A stretch of DNA of 64,000 nt from positions 24,635,445 through 24,699,444 of the forward strand of contig CP141132.1 of assembly GCA_035236585.1 (NCBI GenBank). Reading direction: 5' to 3'. Below the pieces are notes generated by a model that saw only the letters and a program-made list of their open reading frames with translations, was not told the origin of the DNA and searched no databases. The DNA comes from Warburgia ugandensis. Lineage: Eukaryota; Streptophyta; Magnoliopsida; Canellales; Canellaceae. Below, piece after piece: positions 1 to 10,190 of this stretch. The first letter of the stretch is position 1, and each line of letters begins with the position of its first letter. Made by a program: the position numbers and the translations under genes.

Positions 1-463
1 TTTGTTTCAAACTTTCAATCATGGGATTGGGAAGTTGGTGTCTTGAACCAAACATATGATATCGGATGTGGATGTCCATGAAGAAGAGTGAATGTATCAT
101 GTATGGGTGATTGGGTGTACTTTTATTTATTCAATTCAATGTGAACTGTATGGAGAAGTTATAGAATGTTGGAAGTGAATGTGTACAATGATTATAAATA
201 TAGCAGGTTATAGAATATGAATGTATTATTTTGTCACATCAGTCCATTTCTATGGATTTATTCCATTTTTCTTTTGATTCAAGTATGTGTCAAGGGTGTG
301 CTTTCTTTATTTCAAAATTTTAATGATGGGAGGTTGGTGTGTTTAAGGCTTCAAGACAGGGTTGTGATATGTGAGGTTGTGTATGGAGAGAATTGTGTAT
401 GGACACTGGACACTTGGACAGTAATACTGGAATGGTTATACTTTTTAGCTAATGTAGGATGGG

Positions 464-885
464 CATATAGTATCGGCCCTATATAACTAATTAAATATAG
501 GACGGTTAACAAATAACTGTCCTATAGAATCTTAAAATATAGGACGGTTACTTAATAACCATCTTATAGAACCTTAAAATATAGGACGCCTACTTATTAA
601 CTGTCCATAGGATGGTTAATTATTAACCATCTTATAAAACGTATAAAAATATACAATCGTATGTATTAACCATCCTAAAGAACCTATAAAAATATAGGAC
701 TATTAAAACCTTTAATTATATAGGATGGTTACTTATTAACAGTCCTATATAATGTACAAAATATAGGACGACTATTTATTAACTGTCCTATATCAATTTA
801 AATATAGGATTGTTACTCAGAAACCATCCTATTTCGTGTAAAAGAATATAGGATAGTTATTAAGTAACTGCCCTATATTTATAAG
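464..885. repeat. Family-A palindrome array (copy 1)
   Basis: About eight short palindromes in tandem. Each has arms close to AATATAGGACGGTTA and its reverse complement, separated by a 5-8 base AT-rich centre (for example around 495-526, 537-570, 720-750 and 765-795). Units are joined by short AT spacers and differ by point changes. The array follows the CACTA-like 3' flank and abuts hAT-like terminal sequence. Subterminal repeat arrays of this kind are typical of plant CACTA/EnSpm elements, where they bind transposase. That role is inferred here. Confidence 0.85.
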
Positions 886-1154
886 ATGATTCAGCACAAT
901 AGTTTAACATGTCATGACTCACGAGTAGAATGGGTCAATGCGATGTGTTAATAGGTCACGTGTCATACGTGTCAACATGAAGTTTTACCAAGTCACGTGT
1001 TAGACGGGTCAACATGACATGTCCTAATGGTTGACACGAACATGACATGATTTTGAGCATGTATTTTCTGGGTTAAACCGATCAATGACACGACCACGAT
1101 AGGACTCGACCCTAACCTGCTAAATGTGTGTCGTGTCGTATTTTGCCAGGCCTA
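886..1154. mobile_element. hAT-like element terminus (right end, copy 1)
   Basis: Dense short repeats built on ACACGA, GTCAACATG and CACGTGTCA, as in the subterminal regions of plant hAT elements. They end at 1,154 in a sequence whose reverse complement starts TAGGCCTGGCAAAATACGAC, a plausible hAT terminal inverted repeat. The same terminus occurs at 32,041 in copy 2, and similar repeats flank the far side of the hAT transposase pseudogene (19,697-20,040). A target-site duplication cannot be shown because the partner end of this copy is outside the window. Confidence 0.6.
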
Positions 1155-1855
1155 AACTCAACTAGTTCTCCTCCATTTTGAGAGAATCATTAACAAAAAC
1201 AAATTTTGAGCTACATTGATTTCAACTATTTATTTTCTAGTTTAACCTATGGATGAGATTTTAAGGAATATAGTAACCATATTAATAAAAAATCATTAAA
1301 ATGACCTAGAGTAATTGAAATGCCTGAATTGCCACTGCACTAATCAACACCTACCCCACTGCCCCCCCCCCCCTCGGTAGTAGGGAATTCATCCTCAAAT
1401 TCATAAGTGCTCACATGTACTCTCTAGCTTCAAATACTAATCAATGTGCAGGACTATTGTCTAGTTTACATTTCTTTGTACAACAAACATAAGCCAATGT
1501 CTATGTATCATCCTTGTAGGAATCCAACTAAGAACCTCTCTTCCACTGCTACACTACGTCTTCTACACAAAGAGCCAAATCTCGCACATCTAAGCCTCTA
1601 TTATTTTCCCATCAAGTAGGAACATGCACATGTGTGTCTATGTTCATATATATTCATTATCTCAAGCCAAATAATTCACATATACTATTATGCAATAGCT
1701 TGTGTTGAATAATGAGAGAACTATAATCATTTCTCACAACTAGCCACCCATGTTAGTTGTAGTCTATTGAAACACTTTATGCAATGAGTTGATTACTAAA
1801 TTCTTTTGCTAGACACAACTCAAGAAAAGTGCCTTCTTTTGATACATAAAAAGGG
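1155..1855. other. Intergenic, no gene seen
   Basis: Duplicated non-coding sequence between the hAT-like terminus and the 125-codon ORF, including a C-run at about 1,360-1,373. The matching stretch of copy 2 (32,042-32,730) has a shorter C-run. No convincing gene or RNA is visible on either strand. Confidence 0.5.
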
Positions 1856-2233
1856 TCAAATTTTCATAGAAATTTCATAATGGATATCATCTCCATGAAT
1901 GGACTCATTGTAAATAAGAACCTCATCATAGTTTCCACACCAATCATCATCCATAAATGTCAACCTCTGAGTCTCTATGACATAAATCATCTTTTCTAAC
2001 ATTGAATTGTGCAATAGATCATTCTCTCTATTAAAGTCATTACTTATAGGAACAATATCGTCAATCAAATTGCTTATGGAATGTGCATATGATATAGGCC
2101 AAATATCAAACACGTTGCAGGTATCTAAGAAGTAGCCCTTGCTAATATCATAAATGGGCTGTTGAAACATTTTTTTCTTTTCTTGTCTTTTTTTAACAAA
2201 AGAAATAACAGAATTATAAATCAATCCTAGCAA
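1856..2233 (-). CDS. Hypothetical 125-residue protein, copy 1
   Basis: An uninterrupted 125-codon frame kept intact in both repeat copies. The N-terminal third is basic and lysine-rich (KKRQEKKK at residues 14-21). The rest is acidic and contains FDIWPISYAHS (residues 42-52) and LTFMDDDWCGNY (91-102). No signal peptide or membrane segment is evident and I do not recognise a family. It lies about 1.7 kb downstream, on the same strand, of a primer-binding-site-like sequence (3,931-3,949), so it may be a retroelement remnant. The two copies differ at 17 bases and 14 residues, giving no sign of purifying selection since duplication. It is an open frame of unknown meaning rather than a demonstrated gene. 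Confidence 0.3.
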   Translation of the reverse strand: MLGLIYNSVISFVKKRQEKKKMFQQPIYDISKGYFLDTCNVFDIWPISYAHSISNLIDDIVPISNDFNRENDLLHNSMLEKMIYVIETQRLTFMDDDWCGNYDEVLIYNESIHGDDIHYEISMKI

Positions 2234-3099
2234 TAAAAGAGAATGACAAACAATGAGTAATAGAAAGAATATTGATGAACCATGACTAACATGAAAGACT
2301 AATAGGAATTATAACAACAAATATCTATAATATAAACTAAAATGACAAGGACATGAAATGTGAGAACTAGAAAGGTGAAAAGCAAACTAGAAGTGATAAA
2401 AAACTATGAGAAGTAACTAAACATTAAAGCAATAAGTAAAATATACATGAATTGAAATGTATAAAGTCAAGATAAGAAATATGAACTAAGACGTGGAAGC
2501 AAAATGAAATTTCTTTGAATTAAGAAATATAAATTATGTTAAGACAAGAAAAGTGGAACTAGAGATTAAGTGGAGGAATCGTAGTCTAGTCCCTAACACT
2601 TTAGCAGTTTTGCTATAGTTCACTCACTCTAGCATGATGGACCCCACCTTTAGTTGATTACAACTGTCCATCCTATTTTTTCTAGCCTTGGATATCTCCT
2701 ATGCCAAAAATCAAGATGCTTAGATGATCTTAATATCCAAGAACTTTTGCTTCTTACACTTTGATTATGATCATTCTTTACACAGTTTTCAATTGCCTCT
2801 TATGCTTTGATCAATAGAACATATTTTCAAGCTTGTTCAATTCACTATCTTTAGACCATTAGTCATCCAAGAATAGACAAATTAGATAGATGGATATGGT
2901 CAACCGAAAGGGAGGTCCACCATGCAAAAGTAGGGTACAGTACAATAGCTTGCAATAGTGCACACACTACACTAACATTCCCCAATGAAGTATTAGGAAC
3001 TTACATAAATAATTTAGAATAGTTGGAACTAAAAATTGTGGAGTAAAAAAGATGGATGAAAACCCAATCAGAAGAAACATGGGCAATAAGAAGCAAAAA

Positions 3100-3380
3100 C
3101 TAAAACAAGTCCTAAAGATTGAGTTGAAAATCTATAAACAGATTAGGAAAGAAGAAAATTGAAACTAGTTGAAACTCCAATTGAAACTAGAGATTTAGTT
3201 GAATAATTTGTAAGCAGATTAGGAAACAAGTTCTAGAGATTGAGTTGAATAATCTGTAAGTGGATGAGGAAAGAAGAAAATTGTAGTGGACTATACAAAA
3301 GAATATATCTAGAGATTGAGTTGAATAATTTGTAAGCAGATTAGGAAAGAAGAAAATTGTAGTGGACTATACAAAAAATT
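3100..3380. repeat. Degenerate tandem repeat, 75-85 bp unit
   Basis: Three to four imperfect units share GATTGAGTTGAATAAT, TGTAAGCAGATTAGGAAA and AAAATTGTAGTGGACTATAC. The same tandem structure occurs in copy 2 at about 33,975-34,265, so it predates the duplication. The surrounding 2,234-3,950 is otherwise non-coding. Confidence 0.7.
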
Positions 3381-3950
3381 CTATTTTGGGTACTCTTTGA
3401 GGCACAAAAATTGAAACTAGCTAAAACTCTTCTAGGTTTTGATTAGAAGTTCTTTAAGACTTCCAAGAAGAACTATTCTTCTTTCATAAAATCAGTAACA
3501 TCACAGTCACTTCTTAAACATTTTAAGAGAAGCATCAATAAAAGTAAAACTCAAGCCAAAATAGTGTTAGCTATTCATTCTCTAATAACCAAGAATATAA
3601 TAACCATATCCAAAATAAAAAATAAAAAAACTACAATGATCTTAAATAACTAAAATGCCTAAATTGTGACTCTATTAAACTGGGATTTCTCTCTTGATTG
3701 GTCCACCTACGCGTGATCATCTTATCTTTTACAAATATCTATCAAAACCTTCCAATTATCCTTTGAAAATAACACTTAGAGTTTGAAATAATTGCTTTCT
3801 CTAATTGTGTGACTCCATGTGGCTTGATGGCTCATTCCTTGATGCTTTAATGACTAACTCCCTTCGCTTTAAAACTTGAATGGCTTCGCTTCCTTAGGTC
3901 TCCTAATTAGACTAGGAAACCTCATGTATAGCTCCGATACTGATGCCAAG

Positions 3951-4361
3951 TGGGGGAATTACATGGCTTTTTGGTTGGATCATTTTTTATGCTTCCAATT
4001 ACCTTCTTGCTTGTCTTAGGATCATTTTGAACCTTGATCATAGTTTGAAATGATGCCATTTAGGCTTTATTTTGATACTATGATCTAGATCTTCAATTCT
4101 CATCTCAATCTATCTTGGCCTTTTGATTATTTTCTCAACACCTACAAAAATTAAAAATTCTAATTAAGTCCTAAAAATTTATGATTATTCACATGCTTAC
4201 TCTAGATTAGCTCTTAAGCCTACAAAATATAAAACTTTTGAATTATTAGGTCAAAGATGCATGCGTTACAAATTTATGGAAAAACCTTAGAAATAACACT
4301 GTATTTGATAACACATGGGCTACTAATTGAGTAATTTTCATACAAAATTGAATGCTTATCA
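3951..4361 (-). mobile_element. LTR-like segment with PBS and PPT flanks (copy 1)
   Basis: A 411-bp segment running TGGGGGAATT to GCTTATCA on the plus strand, so TG...CA. On its right it is followed at once by CACACCCCCTAACC, the complement of a polypurine tract closely resembling the one next to the Athila-type LTR at 59,006. On its left lies GCTCCGATACTGATGCCAA, which read on the minus strand resembles a degenerate initiator-Met tRNA primer-binding site. A minus-strand LTR with a PBS on one side and a PPT on the other is what a tandem or recombined retroelement leaves. The boundaries are my reading. Confidence 0.4.
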
Positions 4362-5148
4362 CACCCCCTAACCATCATTTTGCTAGTCTTGAGCAAACAT
4401 GAGAAAAATCATGAAAATAAAAATGAATGCCATTTTCGTAGGTAGTCATAATTGCATTTAGCATATGCAACAAGCCATTAAACCTCTAGGTTACCCTCTC
4501 ATGGATGAGTTAAACCTCATGAGGATTTACATTGAATATACTTACAAAATTCCATAAGTTGAAGTCTTTTATTTATCTTAGAGAATTATCGTTCATTAGC
4601 ACTCTATTGACTTTAATAATGTAAGAAAGATGAATGCAAAAATCTATAATTTATCTACATAGCAAAGCCATTTTATTACATTTTATATCTCGGAGTGCAA
4701 GTGCGTGTATACAGAGTACATAAAAAAAGGACTTCTAAATAGTAATGCTAATCAGGACTTTTAAATAGTAATTCTTATTGCTCCATTACTTACAAAGATG
4801 TCATAACCACAAATTCTCACTGGTATACACTTAGAAATGAAGCTCCTAGAGAAATAGGTTCAAACAAATTTCTCTCACTATGTGACCCAATCGAACAATA
4901 CTAATGGTTCACATCATCTTATAACCACAATTGAGACAAAGAAGCATGATCTCTAAGAATAGATGCCACACCCATTAAGGCTATCTTCTACCTTAAATTA
5001 ATAGGCCTTCAAATAGGACAAAATGTAGGCTTTGGTATGGTTCTAAAAAGAAGGTGTATAAGGATTCAAAATTTCAAATCTAAGTAGAGGTCTTCAATAT
5101 ATATTTTCACACTTTTCTTTTTTATTATGCTTGAAGTGAATATCTTGT
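4362..5148 (-). mobile_element. Athila-type 3' untranslated remnant (copy 1)
   Basis: Starts with the polypurine-tract complement and continues with blocks that recur in the same order at 59,007-59,700: CATTTTGCTAG followed by GAGCAAA, then GACAAAATGTAGGC (GGACGAAATGTAGGC at 59,597), AAGGTGTATAAGGAT and AAGTAGAGGTCTT. This is the non-coding 3' region of the retroelement family at 57-64 kb, on the same strand. Coding sequence is not present. The remnant ends where family-B palindromes begin (about 5,150). Confidence 0.65.
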
Positions 5149-5149
5149 T

Positions 5150-5280
5150 AAAGTCACTTACATCAAATGACTTTAAAAGTCCCTAATTTAAAGTTGTTCT
5201 GCATCGAATGACTTTAAAAGGCCCCATTTTTTAAAGTCGTTTACTGTAAATGACTTTAAAAGTACCCCACTTAAGTGATC
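5150..5280. repeat. Family-B palindrome array, inner left (copy 1)
   Basis: Short inverted units built on AAATGACTTTAAAAGT and its complement ACTTTTAAAGTCATTT, in three palindromic pairs. The sequence then passes into the purine-rich leader of the family-B gene. It is the counterpart of 36,728-36,855 in copy 2. Architecturally it matches family-A arrays but uses an unrelated sequence. Confidence 0.8.
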
Positions 5281-7485
5281 ATTTTTCCCAACCCAACACA
5301 CAAAGAGAGGAAAACCAACAGGATAAAACGGAGAAGAAGGGGAAGGAGAAGGAAAAGGTGAATAGGGGGGAAAGAGAGAAGTGGGGAGTAGCCATTCTTG
5401 CTAGAGAGTAGCCTTGCTCATGAGAGATGATACATCACACTAGTGAGCAGAAGATGAAGGGTTTTAGTGCTAGAGTTCGTAGGCCATCAACAAAGGAAAC
5501 AACTAGTCAAACTTTTTATCTAAGCTAATCATCTCACTCAGCACGAAGAGCCCAACTTACAAGTAAGATTCAAGAAAACCTAGATCTTCATTTGAGTGGT
5601 TCAAGTACTTGTGGTTCAAGCATATATCTAGATATTCCTTTTAAGCCTACCTGTGGTTCAAGCATACATCTAGATCTTCCATGAGATGAGTGTTCAAGGA
5701 GAACTAGGAACAAGCTCCTATAAGTGTATCTTACAGCCGTGGATCATCATGTTGTAGAAGGAGTTGTATGCAGAGCTAAAAAGAATTTTCCAATGGTGTC
5801 AAGGGTTCATGTGATTTTATCCTTCTTCAAGTTGATTATCAGCGTATCATTATACAATTATAGTATGTGGTGGTAATGTAAATCTTCTACACCTCTTAGG
5901 GGTCTTTTCAAGTTAGATGTCCTAAATTATTTAAACAAAGGAGTGTAAGAAATTGTCCATAATAAAAGAGTTAGAAAAACTAAAGGCCCTGTATAGTCTA
6001 GGGAATCTCAAGCCTAAGTAGGTAAGGATCCAACTAGAAGCTGATTTTGTCTCCACTATATAATTTAAATTTGTTGTGAGCCTTTAAAAAATCAATGTTT
6101 TTGGTGATCTTCTTCTATATGCTTGATCTTATAGAACACTCAACTATTTTCTTCTACCAAACTTTATGGTGATTATATGTCTCTGTGATAAGAGTTTACT
6201 GAAGACCTTCATTATCCTAAAAAAATCTCCATAGTCACTAGTATAAAAAAGCTATATTCATTTCCTCTAACCTTCTGATGCCCAACCTATGTTCTTCTTT
6301 GGTATACAAATTTTTTTCATGCAACTATATGTAATTTGTTGAAGTCGTCTACACCTTTTCATAAGAATATTCTTCAAATTTGACTCATTTTTAAGATGAC
6401 AGTAGCTGGACACTTCAATAAAGACATTTGGTAAAGTTGCATGTTCGATGGAGATGATTTAACATGTGACTCTACTACCATTTAAGAGATAAGCTCACTT
6501 CCTAGATGAGAGCTTTTTTAGTATTCTTTTGGCAAAGGGTCATAGAGTGTTATTTTGGATTTGCTGGAGGAGATAGGGGGACCTAAATTGGTGAATAGGA
6601 GTTGTTTCACCTTGCAATTAAGATAGGTTGCAACGTTGTCAAGAATATGTGAATAAGTATTTACACCTAAGATTTGTGATTAGCTAAATTCATTTTTTGA
6701 CGAGTCACCAATTCAAAACATTTGAGAATGAATTTAATTCTCAAGCCATGTGGTGGAGTCTCCTTTTTCTAATGTTGGACACAACCTATGAGCAACCTCC
6801 AACCTTAGTCACCCATATAAGAGGTTCCTCTCTCTCTCTCTCTCTATTGCAACCTATGTCTCGATGTTTATTATTTTAAACCAAAACCCTTGGGGGGGAT
6901 ATAAGATCTATTGTAGGCTAAGTATAAAGAGTTGTCGAACTACATAGATGGAATAAATTTCTACCAAATCTAAGGGTTTTTTTTAAACAAAATCTAGAAC
7001 TAAAGTATAGCAATTTAAACTAAAACTAAGATGATAGAGAGTAACTTAGGAATTATGAATTCACCAAAAGAATCATGATAATGTTTCTCATTACTTGAAA
7101 ACATGTATGAATTAAAAACCTTGGCTACAAGTTAAAACTTCTTCTAAAGAAGGAACAAATATTCTAATGTCATGACCTATCTAAATTAGCACAAATTATC
7201 TACAAACTCTAGGCATGACCCATCTAATCTTAGCATAACCCATCCAAGATAGCATTCACTTAGTCATTAAAGACCATTTCATAAACACCTCATTTAAACT
7301 ACAACTGTTAGAATTGATACCTGATAAAAACATCAAATTTGTTCTTTAAAGGAAATCTTATCATGAAACTATTCGTACATCAAATTCTAAATAAGAAATC
7401 AATAAAATTATATGAGAAACATGAACATTCATCTTTAGCTTCTTCCAATCTATTAACTTCAAGCTAGTGGGGGTAAGGAGGGTGT
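5281..7485 (+). other. Leader and intron-like region of family-B gene remnant
   Basis: A GA-rich leader (5,298-5,400) is followed by about 2 kb with no usable frame. By comparison with the family-A gene, the Transposase_24-type first half would be expected here, but I could not read it and it appears replaced or decayed. A 19-bp CT tract lies at 6,827-6,845. The same sequence is in copy 2 (36,856-39,161). Confidence 0.4.
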
Positions 7486-9200
7486 TTGGTGTTGTTGATG
7501 GAGCCCTTTAATAAATTGCTTAAGAAAATAAAAACAAATATATTTAAACAATTGCAGGAAGGAGGTTTGATGATAGTTTCTCAATCCCCTGCACATAATT
7601 CTCACAATGCCCTTATGCCTCCATCAAATGTTAACTATCATTCTCCAACTAAAGAACTTCATGAAGGACAATTGGTGCCCCTTGAAAAAGAAATTTCAAC
7701 TAAGGAGGTATATAAATATAGACAAAACTAAAAGTTTTCATTTTCCTTATGTAATAATTCTCTATCTTAATCTCTCTATTGTATATCTAATTTATGTGTG
7801 GATCAATGCCTATTGGCTCTCAATTCTTGTCAAAACATTGTGGCAGTTGGTTCATGCTATGAGCATGAATCAACTGTTTTGCAAAGAATTAGTATGCCAC
7901 CATGTACAAAGTGAGTGTCCATTTACCATGGCTTTGGATGTGAATGCTAGCCTACCACCCCTTTAGAAATGAAAAATATTATAACCATTGGGTAGGCAAT
8001 TGCATATCACGTTGCTTGGGTAGAGAGACATTAGTCATTCTTATAAAGTACATCTTATCATACTATCTTCCTCATCAATAATTTTTAGTTAGAGACCTCA
8101 ATTTAATTATTTATTAACTTTATATGGTTAATTAGCAACAACATGCACCATCAAAGTTGCCTGCCATTGCACCATCACCTATTGTCGCACCTATGAATAG
8201 GTACTTGTATATATGCTTATTTTTTTCATCATAAATTAGGTTCTCTTAATTGATTGATATTATTTTCTTACAAATTTCTACATCTTTTACAACAACAGTC
8301 TAAGGTTCATGTGAAAGTCCCACCTAACACATATCGATTCTTAAGGTTATGGCAGAGGACCGATTATAAGTTTTCCTATGGAATCAACTTAAGCACTCTC
8401 ATATTGTCTCCTACATGGGGTATATGCACATATTTGCTTATAAAATATTTGACATTACATGTTATATTTTCATGATATAGGTATAATTATTTCTTTTATG
8501 CAGCGTCTTAAAGGATGCAACCAGCCCTTTTAAGTTACAGGGTATACTTTACCAATTCCTTAACCCTAGCATCATTTGTGGAGTAGCAGAGCAATAGTTT
8601 ATAAAGAAGTGTGTTGATGATATTTTACCAAGCTTCTTTTTATTCTATAAAGGACTAGGCTTAATAATTCTCTACAATAGTGGGTAAGTTTTGATTTTCT
8701 TATTTTCTTGTTAACTTATTCTATACTTAGGGATTGTCAACTTTAATTATAATTCATATGACTATCCATATAGGGTTCGTTAGATGCTACTAATTTTGGA
8801 CGTGCATGGTGGGCAGGCTTTCTTTTTTTATTCTTATGGTCCGCACATCCATCTCACCCTTGTAGAAATTATAAATAAGTAAGATTTTATTCTTTTCATG
8901 TACTATGTGAAGATAAATAATTTGTGATTAATCTATAATGAATTTGAAATTTAAATTTGTAGAGCATGGTTAACATGGGCTAATCTGACTGAGACTATAC
9001 AACCACTAAAACTCACTTAGAAAAATGTCAAGGTATAGAAAACAATTAATTACTCCAATATTACAAATGAAATTTATGTATTCTTTTATTGTCCTTGTTA
9101 CATAGTGCCCTACATAACAATCTGACTGGGAGTGCGGTACTATATATTAAGATACTTGAGGACCCTAATATTCGATGTTATTAGTGCCTCCTAATTAAGA
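7486..9200 (+). pseudogene. CACTA-like family-B gene, Ulp1-type protease half (copy 1)
   Basis: Readable exon pieces include a basic segment (KLLKKIKTNIFKQLQEGG, 7,495-7,566), a KVPPNTYRFLRLWQR piece (8,299-8,355), and the C-terminal C48/Ulp1-like domain: LILD followed by HGG near 8,790 and DWECG near 9,125. Plant CACTA/EnSpm elements often encode such a protease after the transposase domain. The catalytic His-Trp pair of the block at about 8,776 reads Arg-stop, and the expected Asp of the next block is Tyr. Several stops separate the pieces, so this copy is dead. It is paralogous to the better copy at 26-30.7 kb but belongs to a different palindrome family. Confidence 0.7.
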
Positions 9201-9499
9201 AAGGTAAGATACTTTTTCTTAATCTTATATTTTTCATAGATTTTTATGGATCCATTTTAAAGAATGTGACTTGAATTAAATTTTTTGTATTACAAGTCAA
9301 TGTGCTTTCTGAGTGTGCAAACAAGAAGAGTTACTTTAAAGTAAACCTCAACAAAATACTAAGCGAATAGGCTGATTATGTACTGAGATTCAATTAGAAT
9401 ACTTAGAGTAGTGACATGATTGTAAAATACATAAGAAAGTATTTTTTTCCTTCACTTATATGTGTTCTTTTTATTTTATTATTTTGTTTGAGATATATA

Positions 9500-9878
9500 T
9501 ATATATATATTAAGCAATAATTGAGTGAAAGTGAAGTAAATATGGGAAATGGTTTTCAATATAATCATTGAATTATATAATTTTTATGGAATGATGAATG
9601 AGGGTAACTGAGTGTGGAGTATGGAATTGTAAGTTAAGTGAATATGAGTGTTGGTTTTCAATATATTCATTGAATTATATAACTTTTATGGGATGATGAA
9701 TGAGGGTAACTTAGTGTGCATGGAGTTTGAGAGTTGTAAGTGTAGTAAATATGAGAGTTGGTTTTCAATATATTCATTGAATTATATAACTTTTATGAGA
9801 TGATGAATGAGGGTAACTTAGTGTAAATGTGAAAGTAAATGCGAATGTGTATAGATTTACAAATGAAGTGAATGTGGA
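9500..9878. repeat. Tandem repeat, about 104-bp unit, 3 copies
   Basis: Units share GGTTTTCAATATATTCATTG, ATTATATAACTTTTATG and GATGAATGAGGGTAACTTAG; the first motif recurs at about 9,551, 9,653 and 9,760. It sits in the 3' flank of the family-B gene. Copy 2 has four units (41,215-41,695). A short AT tract (9,490-9,510) precedes it. Confidence 0.85.
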
Positions 9879-10148
9879 TGCTCATAGGAACTTTATGAAA
9901 GGTTGAGCTAAGGTCACTCTAGTGAATGCTAAACATGGTGGTTAACGGGGTTCTTCAATAGAGCCTTGCTCTTCCCCTACCTTCCATTGACGTTTGTGAG
10001 GTCTAAATGCCTCCGTACATGAGCATTGAAGTAACCACTTTGTGTTCAACTATTCAACTAGTAAGCATTAGCCAATTGAAAATAAGAGGAGCTCTCTAAA
10101 CTTAGGATGAAATAAGCCATCTTCAACTAGTAACAAACATTAACTACT

Positions 10149-10190
<42 letters not shown>

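Larger units (their letters stand above)
1..9878. repeat. Large direct repeat, copy 1 (left end outside window)
   Basis: Base 1 aligns with base 30,865 and the match runs, with indels, to about 9,878 (41,695 in copy 2). Inside it are the right palindrome array of a CACTA-like element, an hAT-like terminus, a 125-codon minus ORF, an LTR-like segment with Athila-type 3' sequence, and a decayed CACTA-like gene. Over the 378-bp ORF I counted 17 differences (about 95.5% identity). Against copy 2 it lacks about 670 bp near 3,690 and everything right of 9,878, and its CT tract is far shorter. The ends therefore look eroded rather than cleanly bounded. Whether this is a segmental duplication or two insertions of one composite element cannot be decided from the window. 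Confidence 0.93.

Noticed and set aside
217..486. 89-codon open frame in the CACTA-like 3' flank
   Set aside because: The homologous stretch in copy 2 (31,085-31,350) does not keep the frame; it overlaps the start of the palindrome array.
464..885. CRISPR-like regular repeats
   Set aside because: Units are palindromes with short AT spacers in a plant transposon context; spacers are not unique sequences of constant length and no cas genes exist.
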